A DNA stretch of 29,066 bases from Actinomycetota bacterium (GTDB lineage: Bacteria; Actinomycetota; Actinomycetes; Nanopelagicales; Nanopelagicaceae). Within the stretch, counting starts at the first letter, position 1. Each line of letters opens with the position of its first letter. The stretch covers positions 1 through 29,066 of the forward strand of contig JAQCAO010000004.1 of the NCBI GenBank assembly GCA_027731885.1. The letters run 5' to 3'. A program made the translations under genes and the position numbers. Positions 1 through 8,205 of this stretch are shown in pieces. Below the pieces are notes generated by a model. That model was not told the origin of the DNA. It ran no database searches and saw nothing but the letters and a program-made list of their open reading frames with translations.

Positions 1-765
1 AAAGGAGTAAAAAAGAATTTAGGAGTACTTCCACATGCAGTAATTGTTGGTAAAGGAATTACCTTTGATACTGGAGGAATTTCTCTAAAACGCCCTTACG
101 ACATCATGATGGCGATGAAATCGGATATGGCAGGTTCGGCAGCAGCGCTCGGTGCGATCAGCGCTCTTTCACACTTTCAACCACAAATTCGCGTTACCGT
201 TTTAATGATGCTCGCCGAAAATGCGCTCTCCGCAACGGCGCAACGCCCCAGCGATGTAATTACTCAATACGGTGGCAAGACCGTTGAAATTCTAGATACC
301 GATGCTGAAGGTAGATTGGTCTTGGCCGATGGAATCGCATATGCGGTAAAAAACTTAAGCCCAGATTACATAATTGATATTGCGACGTTGACTGGTGCAG
401 CAACTTTAGGTTTAGGTCGCCAGCACGCGGCGATGTATACACGTGATGAAGAGCTGGCAAGAGATTTTTATGAAGCAGGAGAACGCTCCGGTGATCGGGT
501 TTGGCATATGCCGCTAGTAGATGATTACGAGCAGGCGCTAGAGAGTCCAATCGCAGATTTAAGCCACATAACCTCCAAGAAGAAATTTAGCGCTGGATCA
601 ATAACGGCAGCTCTCTTCCTTGAACAATTTGCAGGAGATCACACTTGGGTTCACTTTGATATCGCCGGTGTTGCTCGCAGTGAAGCCGATTCCGGTGAAA
701 ACCCTAAAGGCGGAACTGGTTTTGGAGTCCGACTTCTTATCGAATGGCTAACTAAACTCAAATGA
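1..765 (+). CDS. pepA: Leucyl aminopeptidase, family M17 (3' part)
   Basis: This is the C-terminal catalytic part of a cytosolic two-metal aminopeptidase that removes N-terminal residues from peptides. The reading frame is open from base 1, so the N-terminal domain lies outside the window; 254 residues are visible. M17 signatures are present in order: GKGITFDTGG (window residues 17-26; K18 and D23 are metal ligands in the family), MKSDMAG (D42), and DTDAEGRL (D101 and E103 as ligands, R105 as the catalytic arginine). The family's GGAAA is read here as AGSAA after the DM. The stop overlaps the ATG of the methyltransferase gene (ATGA), so the two are probably co-transcribed and translationally coupled. 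An internal ATG at 106 is not the real start, because family motifs lie upstream of it. Confidence 0.95.
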   Translation, partial: KGVKKNLGVLPHAVIVGKGITFDTGGISLKRPYDIMMAMKSDMAGSAAALGAISALSHFQPQIRVTVLMMLAENALSATAQRPSDVITQYGGKTVEILDTDAEGRLVLADGIAYAVKNLSPDYIIDIATLTGAATLGLGRQHAAMYTRDEELARDFYEAGERSGDRVWHMPLVDDYEQALESPIADLSHITSKKKFSAGSITAALFLEQFAGDHTWVHFDIAGVARSEADSGENPKGGTGFGVRLLIEWLTKLK

Positions 766-1388
766 TGATCGATCCGCATACTTACGCCGAGAATTTTCTT
801 GCAGAAGATGATGTAAAGAGAAACGCGCGCGCTGTTGGTGAAGAAATGGGAGCGGTGGATGCGACTACCGGAACCGGTTCATATCTAAAACATCTAGCCC
901 ACATTTTATCGGCGCAATCAGTGGTTGAAATTGGCACAGGATCAGGGGTCGGCGCTCTTTGGGTTTTAGAAGGAATGATGGCCAGCGGTACATTGACCTC
1001 AATAGATAATGAGATGGAACATAGTAACGCTGCAAAGAACGCGCTTTTAGATGCAGAAATTGCGCCAGCTCGCTTCCGCTTAATCACAAACCCTGCGATG
1101 GAAGTTGTGACGAAATTGGCAGATCGTGCTTACGATATGGTTATCTTTCGAGATAACCCAGAAGATTTACCATTTGCGATAAATGAAGCCCATCGAATTT
1201 TGCGTAGCGGTGGAGTTTTTGTCATTGATAATTTCTTCGGTGGTGAAAAAGTCTCAGATCCTGCGCAACGTGATCCGAAGACGGTAGCGCTGCGCGAGGC
1301 TGGGAAATCACTGAAAAACCAGGCAGACCTTTGGGTGACTTCACTCATACCGGTCGGTGATGGTTTGTTACTTGCTACGAAACTGTAG
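762..1388 (+). CDS. SAM-dependent O-methyltransferase (COMT-like, Rv1220c type)
   Basis: This 208-residue class I methyltransferase has the SAM-binding motif VVEIGTGSGVG around residues 46-56, an acidic strand-2 end (SIDNE), and the C-terminal RILRSGG and VIDN motifs of the COG4122/methyltransferase-3 family. It resembles the M. tuberculosis Rv1220c type, including the late DPAQRD..T.ALREA stretch and PVGDGLL near the end. The substrate is unknown. The usual metal-ligand segment FIDAD reads IFRDN here, so the first acidic residue appears replaced by arginine, while the later DN pair remains. The gene overlaps pepA by 4 bases; a second in-frame ATG at 765 is an equally possible start. It sits 12 bases before htrA. 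Confidence 0.88.
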   Translation: MMIDPHTYAENFLAEDDVKRNARAVGEEMGAVDATTGTGSYLKHLAHILSAQSVVEIGTGSGVGALWVLEGMMASGTLTSIDNEMEHSNAAKNALLDAEIAPARFRLITNPAMEVVTKLADRAYDMVIFRDNPEDLPFAINEAHRILRSGGVFVIDNFFGGEKVSDPAQRDPKTVALREAGKSLKNQADLWVTSLIPVGDGLLLATKL

Positions 1389-1400
1389 GAAGATAGGGAT

Positions 1401-2540
1401 ATGAGCAATCCACAACCATCCGGTGCTCCAGGCTCCAATGGACCTTGGTGGATACCTGCAACCAAGAATGGGAAATCAAATCTAATAACTAGATCAAATG
1501 CGATTCTCTTAGCATTTGTTGCGGGGCTAGTCGGCTCTATTTTTGGTGCTTCATCATCTGGATCGCTCTTTGGAAAATCTATAAATCTATCTCGCACATC
1601 AAACTCAGTTGAACGCGCCCCTGGTTCAGTTGCAGATATTGCCAAGCGCGTAATTCCATCAGTTGTATCCATACAAGCAGGCAGTAAAAATAGTGGTGCA
1701 ACGGGTACCGGCTTTGTAATCGAAAGTACGGGCTATATTCTCACAAATAATCACGTAATTGCTAAGGCGGTCGCAGCTAGAGGAGCAATAGAAGTAACTT
1801 TAAATAGCGGGCAAAAATACGCTGCCAAAGTTATAGGTCAAGATGCTTCATATGATTTAGCAGTTCTTAAGATCGCCGCAACTGGTTTAACTGCCCTCCA
1901 GTTTGGAGATAGCGACCAAGTGGCGGTGGGAGATTCCGTTATCGCTATAGGTTCACCGCTTGGGCTTTCTGGCACAGTAACACTCGGAATCATAAGCGCT
2001 AAAAATCGTGCAGTAACGGCAGGTGACAGCGGCAGCGAGAATTCATTCATTAATGCGCTGCAAACTGATGCGGCTATTAATCCAGGTAATTCAGGTGGGC
2101 CACTGGTTGACTCAACAGGTTCGGTAATTGGAGTTAACTCAGCGATCGCAACTTTGGGTACATCCTTTGGATCACAAAGCGGATCAATTGGCTTGGGTTT
2201 TGCAATACCAATTAACCAGGCACGCAAAACTGCCGACCAACTAATCAAAAATGGTAAGGCTACTTATCCAGTCTTAGGTGTATCTATTGATATGAATTTT
2301 GATGGCGATGGAGCTCTTATCTCCACGCTCGATAATTCAGTACTTCCTGGAGGACCGGCTGCTAAAGCAGGCCTTAAAGCCGGAGATGTGATCGTTAAAT
2401 TTGATGAAAGAACTATAACTTCGGCCGAAGAGCTGATTGTGGCAATTCGCGCAAAGAGCGTCGGCGACAAAGTTGAACTCACATATACGCGAAATGGCGT
2501 TAGCGCGACAGCAACCGTCGTACTGAACGCTGGAAATTAA
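1401..2540 (+). CDS. htrA: HtrA/DegP-like membrane-anchored serine protease with PDZ domain
   Basis: This 379-residue envelope protease degrades or refolds damaged exported proteins. A short cytoplasmic N-terminus (about residues 1-32) precedes one transmembrane anchor (about 33-55). A trypsin-like domain carries the full triad: H118 in TNNHV, D152 in YDLAVLK and S231 in NPGNSGGP. One C-terminal PDZ domain follows (about 285-375, with the GPAAKAGLKAGDVI carboxylate-binding region). A purine-rich Shine-Dalgarno (AGGAAGATAGGG) sits just before ATG 1401. In many Actinobacteria htrA lies downstream of sigE and its anti-sigma gene and upstream of tatB. Here tatB follows after 4 bases, but the sigma pair is absent. 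The product probably faces the exterior of the membrane. Confidence 0.95.
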   Translation: MSNPQPSGAPGSNGPWWIPATKNGKSNLITRSNAILLAFVAGLVGSIFGASSSGSLFGKSINLSRTSNSVERAPGSVADIAKRVIPSVVSIQAGSKNSGATGTGFVIESTGYILTNNHVIAKAVAARGAIEVTLNSGQKYAAKVIGQDASYDLAVLKIAATGLTALQFGDSDQVAVGDSVIAIGSPLGLSGTVTLGIISAKNRAVTAGDSGSENSFINALQTDAAINPGNSGGPLVDSTGSVIGVNSAIATLGTSFGSQSGSIGLGFAIPINQARKTADQLIKNGKATYPVLGVSIDMNFDGDGALISTLDNSVLPGGPAAKAGLKAGDVIVKFDERTITSAEELIVAIRAKSVGDKVELTYTRNGVSATATVVLNAGN

Positions 2541-2544
2541 AGAT

Positions 2545-2847
2545 ATGTTCTTTGACTTTGGCGCTGGGGAGATATTTGGCCTGGCGCTGCTTGCCATAAT
2601 TCTGGTTGGGCCTGAAAGAATGCCTAACTTGGCAGTCGATGCCGCAAGAATGATTAAGAAGATTAAAGCGCTATCCCAGACCGCCACATCAGAACTACGC
2701 CAGAATTTAGGGCCAGGTTTTGAAGATTTAAAACCATCTGATTTACACCCTAAGAAGTTTATTAAAAAACATATAACCAACGCTTTAGAGGAAGATGAAT
2801 CCACTCCTAAGAAGTTCAAGGCCAAGATCGATCCAGAGTTGCTATGA
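2545..2847 (+). CDS. tatB: Twin-arginine translocase subunit TatB
   Basis: This 100-residue protein has the TatA/B architecture: an N-terminal membrane helix (about residues 7-21, GEIFGLALLAIILVG), the hinge GPERMP typical of TatB, an amphipathic helix (about 26-50) and a charged C-terminal tail. TatB with TatC recognises folded substrates carrying RR signal peptides. TatB rather than TatA is preferred because of the GPERMP hinge and the position after htrA, which matches the conserved actinobacterial order htrA-tatB-mrp. The stop overlaps the start of mrp by ATGA, suggesting translational coupling. tatA and tatC are not in this window. Confidence 0.88.
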   Translation: MFFDFGAGEIFGLALLAIILVGPERMPNLAVDAARMIKKIKALSQTATSELRQNLGPGFEDLKPSDLHPKKFIKKHITNALEEDESTPKKFKAKIDPELL

Positions 2848-3965
2848 CAACTCTGGATTTGATTCACGAAGCGTTAGCCACGGTTTCCGACCCCGAACTT
2901 CATCGCCCACTTCCAGATCTTGGAATGGTTGAGTCAGTTTCCATTACAGGTTCAGTTGCAGAAATTAAAATACTGTTAACGATCTCAGGCTGCCCTATGC
3001 AAGATCGCCTAAAGGCGGATATCACCGCTGCTGTCACGAAAGTTGCAGAGATCAACGAAGTTGCAATTATCTTTGGCGTAATGTCAGAAGAACAGCGCAA
3101 TAACGTTAAGAAATTACTGCGCGGTGGCCGTGAGAAATTTATACCCTTTGCGCAACCAGATTCCTTAACTCGGGTAATTGGCATCGCCTCTGGTAAAGGT
3201 GGAGTTGGAAAATCCTCGCTCACGACAAATCTAGCGATATCCGCTGCGCAGCGTGGCCTCAGAGTTGGAATTTTAGATGCAGATGTTTATGGACACTCGA
3301 TACCGCGTTTAATGAACTTAATGGGACAACGTCCTACAGCGATCGATCAGATGTTTATTCCACTTGAGTCTTATGGAGTAAAAGTTGTTTCAATGGAGAT
3401 GTTTAAACCTGAGCGCGCCGATGCTGTGGCATATCGTGGTCCGCTTTTACACCGAGTCCTTGAACAACTACTTTCTGATGCGTACTGGGGCGATTTAGAT
3501 CTTCTTTTGATTGATCTTCCGCCAGGAACAGGTGATTTGGCAATTTCACTAGGACAGTTGATTCCGACCTCTGAAATATTGGTAGTGACCACACCACAAA
3601 TCGCTGCCGCCGAAGTTGCCGAGCGTGCCGGCAGAATTGCACATCAGATTCATCAGCGAGTTATTGGAGTTATTGAAAATATGTCAGCCTTCCCGTGCCC
3701 ACATTGCGATGATGAGATTGCGCTATTCGGCGCTGGTGGCGGAGAAGAAACCGCGGCCCGCCTCTCCAACTTGGTTGGCAGCGAAGTTCCATTACTTGGC
3801 AAAGTTCCATTCAGTACAGAATTGCGCACAGGCGGAGATGATGGGAAACCTATAGTGGTGGCCGACCCAGAGTCACCAAGTGCAAAAGCGATTGCTGCAA
3901 TTTCTGATAAGTTAATTGTTAGATCTAGCTCTTTACTTGGTGTCCGACTCGGGCTTAGTACGTAA
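2844..3965 (+). CDS. mrp: Mrp/NBP35-family P-loop ATPase, Fe-S cluster carrier
   Basis: This 373-residue cytosolic protein assembles or transfers Fe-S clusters to target apoproteins. An N-terminal MIP18/DUF59 domain (about residues 1-85, with SDPELHRPLPDLGMV) is followed by a SIMIBI NTPase domain. That domain has the deviant Walker A GKGGVGKS (117-124), a DADVYGHS switch region, the LIDLPPGTGD motif, and a CPHC pair (C285, C288) that bridges the cluster at the dimer interface in characterised Mrp/ApbC proteins. The start overlaps tatB by 4 bases. The last 33 bases overlap the 3' end of the convergent DUF1003 gene. Confidence 0.95.
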   Translation: MTTLDLIHEALATVSDPELHRPLPDLGMVESVSITGSVAEIKILLTISGCPMQDRLKADITAAVTKVAEINEVAIIFGVMSEEQRNNVKKLLRGGREKFIPFAQPDSLTRVIGIASGKGGVGKSSLTTNLAISAAQRGLRVGILDADVYGHSIPRLMNLMGQRPTAIDQMFIPLESYGVKVVSMEMFKPERADAVAYRGPLLHRVLEQLLSDAYWGDLDLLLIDLPPGTGDLAISLGQLIPTSEILVVTTPQIAAAEVAERAGRIAHQIHQRVIGVIENMSAFPCPHCDDEIALFGAGGGEETAARLSNLVGSEVPLLGKVPFSTELRTGGDDGKPIVVADPESPSAKAIAAISDKLIVRSSSLLGVRLGLST

Positions 3966-4433
3966 ATCCTTTAACAAATCTTCTAGCTCATTCCGCATAA
4001 AGTCACGAGTTGCAACTTCACCGAGAGCGATACGCAAACTAGCTAATTCACGAGTTAGATATTCGGTATCTGCAACAGAGCGCGAATTCTGTGCGCGATC
4101 CTCATTCAGTGAGATGCGATCCCGGTCTGCTTGACGATTCTGGGCGAGCAAAATCAGGGGAGCGGCGTAAGAGGCCTGCAGTGACAAGATCAAAGTTAAG
4201 AAGATAAATGGAAAGTCATCAAAACGTAGATCACGCGGAGCGAAGAAATTCCAGAGAACCCAAGAGAGAACAAAGGCGGTCATGTAAACAAGGAATCTAG
4301 CTGTGCCTAAGAAACGAGCGAAACTTTCTGAAATTCTTCCAAAAACTTCTGGATCGTAATTAGGGCGCAATGAGCGGCGGGATTCGCGAGGGGTGTCCAA
4401 ACCATTATTTCGTGCACTTATTGAACGTGCCAT
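3933..4433 (-). CDS. DUF1003 membrane protein
   Basis: This 166-residue protein carries the DUF1003 signature: two transmembrane helices (about residues 48-65 and 77-98) with the conserved FDDFPFIFLTLILSLQASY...PLILLAQNRQ..RDR stretch. A charged helical C-terminus follows. The function is not established. Its start shares one base with the stop of the MgtE-like gene (TAATG), so the two form a minus-strand operon. The same pairing of DUF1003 with a CBS/MgtE_N protein near mrp is seen in other Actinobacteria, which hints at a joint role in ion or membrane homeostasis. The 3' end overlaps convergent mrp by 33 bases. Confidence 0.88.
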   Translation of the reverse strand: MARSISARNNGLDTPRESRRSLRPNYDPEVFGRISESFARFLGTARFLVYMTAFVLSWVLWNFFAPRDLRFDDFPFIFLTLILSLQASYAAPLILLAQNRQADRDRISLNEDRAQNSRSVADTEYLTRELASLRIALGEVATRDFMRNELEDLLKDLRTKPESDTK

Positions 4434-5782
4434 TAGCGCGCCTCCTCTTCCATTACTTTATCTAATTTAATATCTTCTGGATCCACTTCGGTTCCCGTGA
4501 CATCGCCAAGATCTAACTTTGGCCCATTACCCCTCTTTGAATCACGGTGTTCCAAACGCCAATTCTCGGGAAGTAAATGATCGAGGACATCATCGACAGT
4601 CACCGCACCGAGTAAGCGCTCATTAGCATCTACAACAGGAACCGATAGCAAGTTGTAGCTGGCTAAGTATGACGAAACTTCGTGTAATGATGCATCGGGA
4701 TTTAAGCCTTGAGTATCTGTATCAACTATTGAACCTAGTAGTGTTGATGGCGGCTCACGAAGTAAACGTTGGTAGTGAACCAAGCCGATAAAGCGACCGG
4801 TTGGGGTTTCTAGGGGTTGGCGGCAGACAAAAACCTGGGAGGCAAGTGCAGGGGAAATTTCGCGAGCACGAACGCTAGCTAGTGCATCAGCAACAGAATA
4901 GTCAGCGCTCATAACAATGGGCTCGGTCGTCATCATTCCACCAGCAGAATAATCCTCATAAGTCATCAACCGAAGAACATCTTCGGCATCTTCAGGTTCC
5001 ATAAGTTCAATTAGGGCTTGTGCGCGTTCTTCACCAATTTCGCGTAATAAATCAGCGGCATCATCTGGATCCATCTCACCTAGAACATCGGCTGCCCGCT
5101 CACCCTCTAACTCAGCAAGTAGCGCTACTCGTTCTGCTTCATCCATCTCTTGTAATACATCCGCCAGACGTTCATCATCTAGCGCACGTGCAACTTCTAT
5201 TCGACGCTTCGGATTTAAATCTTGAATTACAGCTGCTAAGTCGGCAGCACGCAGATTGTTTATAGTTGAAAGTAAATTAGCGACCCCCTGATTATGTTCT
5301 GGCAGGGCAAAACCTGTCACTTCTTCCCAAGCGACAGTCGATGTTGCTCCTTTGCGACGAAGTCGGCTGCCCTTTCTCATAATATGCACACGATTAATAA
5401 ACCAATCTCCTGTGCGCGTCTGCTCCATACCCAGATCTTCAACAACAACCGGTTCATTGCCTTCAATTAAAGTTATTGAGCGATCTAGCAGATCTCCCAA
5501 TACCAGTAATTCACCAGCACGGGATTCAAAGCGGCGCATATTTACTAGTCCAGTAATTACTACCGAACCAGATTCGATTGAGGTAACTCGGGTAATCGGC
5601 ACAAAAACTCTACGGCGCAGCGGAACTTCAACGACGAGGCCAAGAATGCGTGCGGGCTGGCTATTGGAACGAAGTGTCGCAACGGCATCGCGAACTTTGC
5701 CCACCGGATCTCCATTGGGATCAAAGACCGCAGTCCCTGCAAGACGAGCGATAAATACGCGATTTATAAGAGTGCCACTCAT
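4433..5782 (-). CDS. Soluble MgtE-like protein: PRC-barrel, MgtE_N and CBS domains, no channel
   Basis: This 449-residue protein has three parts: an N-terminal PRC-barrel-like region (about 1-157, possibly two copies); an acidic helical MgtE_N superhelix (about 170-285, with repeats such as ERAADVLGEMDPDDAADLL); and a CBS pair (about 285-410, ending LLGAVTVDDVLDHLLP). The C-terminal membrane channel of true MgtE is missing, so it is unlikely to transport Mg2+ itself. In MgtE these domains sense cytosolic Mg2+ and gate the pore, so a sensor or adaptor role is an inference. A strong Shine-Dalgarno (AAGGGAGG) lies upstream of ATG 5782. It is the first gene of an operon with the DUF1003 gene and diverges from the EamA gene. 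Confidence 0.88.
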   Translation of the reverse strand: MSGTLINRVFIARLAGTAVFDPNGDPVGKVRDAVATLRSNSQPARILGLVVEVPLRRRVFVPITRVTSIESGSVVITGLVNMRRFESRAGELLVLGDLLDRSITLIEGNEPVVVEDLGMEQTRTGDWFINRVHIMRKGSRLRRKGATSTVAWEEVTGFALPEHNQGVANLLSTINNLRAADLAAVIQDLNPKRRIEVARALDDERLADVLQEMDEAERVALLAELEGERAADVLGEMDPDDAADLLREIGEERAQALIELMEPEDAEDVLRLMTYEDYSAGGMMTTEPIVMSADYSVADALASVRAREISPALASQVFVCRQPLETPTGRFIGLVHYQRLLREPPSTLLGSIVDTDTQGLNPDASLHEVSSYLASYNLLSVPVVDANERLLGAVTVDDVLDHLLPENWRLEHRDSKRGNGPKLDLGDVTGTEVDPEDIKLDKVMEEEAR

Positions 5783-5816
5783 TTTTGGCCTCCCTTCATT
5801 ATCTAAGAGTATCGGC

Positions 5817-5829
5817 TACGGTTACATCT
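5817..5829 (+). promoter_or_regulatory. Leaderless -10 element for the EamA operon
   Basis: TACGGT (5817-5822) matches the TANNNT -10 consensus of actinobacterial SigA promoters. It ends 7 bases before ATG 5830, with no Shine-Dalgarno between. This is the geometry expected if transcription starts at the ATG itself. Confidence 0.45.
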
Positions 5830-6732
5830 ATGACGCAGCCTTTATCTCGAGATAACCACACTCAGATTCCTGCCCGTCCAGATCTAATTCGTTTAGGGTT
5901 GGGAATACTTGCAATCGGAACATCTGGTCCGCTGATTGCATTGAGTGCGATGCCGATCCTCACCCTCATATTTTGGAGAAATCTCGGTGGCGCTTTGGTG
6001 ACTGCGCCATTTGCACTTCGTCATCGCATAGACCGCACCGGCGCAAAGTGGGCAATATTGGCTGGCTTTGCCTTAGCCATACATTTTGTGGCCTTCTTCT
6101 TAGCGATGCGAATGACAACTGTTGCAGCAGGTACAGCCCTTGTTGCGCTACAACCAATATTTGCCGCTCTCTTTTTAAAGATGACGGGGGGAGTAATTCC
6201 CTCTCGAGCCTGGTTAGGAATGGTTGTAAGTTTTGTGGGAGTTTTACTCATTTCAGGAATTGATCTACAAATATCACTTCGCGCCTTTTTGGGTGATATC
6301 GCAGCACTTTTATCGGCGGCACTCGCCGCGGTATACATAATGTTGGGAGCCCGCGCACAACGCACTCTTGAGACATCAACGTACACAACAATTTGTTATT
6401 TCGTTTGTGCAATCACCGCGTTGCCAATGGCGCTTATCGTAGGAAATGAAGTCTTTAACTTTGAATCACGCGAATGGTTGATAGCTCTCGGCTTAGTTTT
6501 TGGTGCACAAATTCTTGGACACACAATGTTTAACTCGGTTTTAAAGCGCGTCTCTCCTGCCGTCGTCTCGCTCATTGTTTTCTTTGAAGTTCCAGTCAGC
6601 TCAATCTTTGCATTTTGGTGGCTAGATCAAAGACCTCCCGCGGGCGTGATTCCTGGAATCGTGTTAATTCTCTTTGGTTGCGTACTTGTTGTTTTGCGCA
6701 CCAGACCTACTCGCGTAATGATTGAAGATTGA
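5830..6732 (+). CDS. EamA (DMT superfamily) transporter
   Basis: This 300-residue polytopic inner-membrane protein has about ten predicted hydrophobic segments in two EamA repeats (roughly residues 16-140 and 150-290). It includes the family-typical FWRNLGGALVTAPFAL near the start and the PAVVSLIVFFEVPVSSIFAFWWL region of repeat 2. Family members export metabolites or amino acids; no substrate can be read from the sequence. I place the start at ATG 5830. The frame also holds ATG 5785, but using it would leave only two bases before the divergent MgtE-like start, whereas 5830 has a leaderless-type -10. It heads an operon running to the ParA-like gene, and its stop overlaps the possible TTG start of the PHP gene. 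Confidence 0.87.
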   Translation: MTQPLSRDNHTQIPARPDLIRLGLGILAIGTSGPLIALSAMPILTLIFWRNLGGALVTAPFALRHRIDRTGAKWAILAGFALAIHFVAFFLAMRMTTVAAGTALVALQPIFAALFLKMTGGVIPSRAWLGMVVSFVGVLLISGIDLQISLRAFLGDIAALLSAALAAVYIMLGARAQRTLETSTYTTICYFVCAITALPMALIVGNEVFNFESREWLIALGLVFGAQILGHTMFNSVLKRVSPAVVSLIVFFEVPVSSIFAFWWLDQRPPAGVIPGIVLILFGCVLVVLRTRPTRVMIED

Positions 6733-6734
6733 AG

Positions 6735-7580
6735 ATGATTGATCTACATACCCATACGACGGCAAGTGATGGCACCGATTCACCATCTCAATTAATTAAC
6801 AAGGCGCTATCTAGTGGCATAACTACTCTGGCAATTACAGATCACGACACTACCTCTGGCTGGGGTGAGGCGATTGCCGCTTCGCGCGCACCTCTGTCAC
6901 TTGTCTTAGGCGCTGAGATTTCTACCCTCACCACGGAGGGCACCAGCATTCATATCTTGGGGCTGCTCTTTGATGGAGAAGACGTCGATCTGCAAGCGAT
7001 GCTGACGGATACTCGAGATACTCGTATTCCAAGAATGCGCCGGATGATTGAACTTTTAGCAGCAGATGGCATTGCAATAACCATGGAGGATGTGATCGCC
7101 GCTACTCCGAAAGGCGCAACCGTGGGACGTCCACACCTGGCAGACGCGCTAGTTAAAAACAGGATCGTCGCTTCGCGAGAGGAGGCGTTTGTGGATTTAC
7201 TTCATAATGAATCTAAATACTACGTAACTCACATTGCTCCGACGCCAGAGAGTGCAATTTCTCAGATCAGAAAAGCCGGCGGTGTTGCAGTTATAGCCCA
7301 TCCATTTGCTTCTCGGCGGGGAGAAATAATTTCCCCTGCAACATTTAGCGATCTTGTAGTGGCAGGATTAAATGGAATTGAAGTAAATCATCGGGATCAC
7401 TCCCAGAATGAGCGTGATCAGTTAATCGAGATTGCAGATCAATTATCACTAGTAAAAACTGGGTCGAGCGATTACCACGGAAACGGTAAACTCAACGCCT
7501 TAGGCGAGAATCTCACAGATCCTGAAGAGTGGGAACGCCTAGAGTCTTTAGCTAATGCGCGAAGGGTGGTTAGGAAATGA
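6735..7580 (+). CDS. PHP-domain phosphoesterase (YciV/RNase AM-like)
   Basis: This 281-residue protein of the polymerase-and-histidinol-phosphatase family shows the metal-binding motifs in order: DLHTHTTASDGT at the N-terminus, ITDHDTTSGW (about residues 37-46), GAEIST, a central histidine region, AHPFASRRG, and GSDYHGNG near the C-terminus. The closest described relatives are 3',5'-nucleotide bisphosphatases and the 5'-3' exoribonuclease RNase AM (YciV), a likely but unproven role here. ATG 6735 places the metal motif right at the N-terminus as in the family; TTG 6729, overlapping the EamA stop, is the alternative. The stop overlaps the MarC start by ATGA. Confidence 0.88.
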   Translation: MIDLHTHTTASDGTDSPSQLINKALSSGITTLAITDHDTTSGWGEAIAASRAPLSLVLGAEISTLTTEGTSIHILGLLFDGEDVDLQAMLTDTRDTRIPRMRRMIELLAADGIAITMEDVIAATPKGATVGRPHLADALVKNRIVASREEAFVDLLHNESKYYVTHIAPTPESAISQIRKAGGVAVIAHPFASRRGEIISPATFSDLVVAGLNGIEVNHRDHSQNERDQLIEIADQLSLVKTGSSDYHGNGKLNALGENLTDPEEWERLESLANARRVVRK

Positions 7581-8194
7581 ATGTAATTGAAGTCAGCACT
7601 CTCACCTTTTCGATCCAAGCTTTTGTAACTCTGCTCGTTATTCTCGATCCTCCTGGTGCTACTCCAATTTTTCTAGGGCTAGTTGCCGATAAATCAAAGA
7701 AAGAACGTATGCAGCTAGCTTGGCAGGCTGCTTTAGTCTCACTAGTTGTAATTTCCTTTTTCTCTCTCTTCGGAAGAGTGATTTTGGAGTACATGAATGT
7801 TTCAATCGAAGCTCTGCAAGCAGCAGGTGGGTTGTTATTGCTTTACGTATCTCTAGAACTATTGACCGGGCGCGACATGGGTGGTGAAAATACCAAAAAT
7901 AGGAATATCGCATTGGTCCCGCTAGGCACACCTTTACTTGCCGGCCCGGGCGCAATCGTCGCAACCATGATCTTCGTGCAACAAATCGAAACTCCAGCAC
8001 AAAGTTTTGGTCTAATTGCGGCAGTAATTTCCGTTCACATCGTTATTGCAATTTCACTGATGGCTTCTACAACGATTTTGAGCATAATCAAGGAAGCGGG
8101 TGTAACTCTTTTAGCGCGGATCGCCGGTCTATTACTAGCGGCAATTGCGGTACAAATGTTGGTTGATGCGATCAAAGGATTTACTTCGCAGTAA
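7577..8194 (+). CDS. MarC-family integral membrane protein
   Basis: This 205-residue protein has about six hydrophobic helices and the MarC/UPF0056 hallmarks: an early LLVILDPPGATPIFLGL segment, a central VPLGTPLLAGPGAI loop, and a C-terminal helix LLARIAGLLLAAIAVQMLVDAIKGF. The MarC family has no settled transport function, and an early link to multidrug resistance in E. coli was not upheld. The ATG overlaps the PHP-gene stop (ATGA) and the MpaB gene follows after 11 bases, so it lies inside the operon. Confidence 0.9.
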   Translation: MNVIEVSTLTFSIQAFVTLLVILDPPGATPIFLGLVADKSKKERMQLAWQAALVSLVVISFFSLFGRVILEYMNVSIEALQAAGGLLLLYVSLELLTGRDMGGENTKNRNIALVPLGTPLLAGPGAIVATMIFVQQIETPAQSFGLIAAVISVHIVIAISLMASTTILSIIKEAGVTLLARIAGLLLAAIAVQMLVDAIKGFTSQ

Positions 8195-8205
8195 GAGATT
8201 TCAAT

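Noticed and set aside
1130..1672. Minus-strand open frame of 180 codons across the methyltransferase/htrA junction
   Set aside because: It is the antisense of two clear genes, resembles no known family and has no promoter or ribosome site.
2337..2867. Minus-strand open frame of 176 codons opposite htrA and tatB
   Set aside because: It is the antisense of strongly recognised genes, with composition explained by the complementary codons.
5785..5829. Longer N-terminus for the EamA protein starting at ATG 5785
   Set aside because: It would start 2 bases from the divergent MgtE-like ATG, lacks a ribosome site, and adds residues unlike the family.
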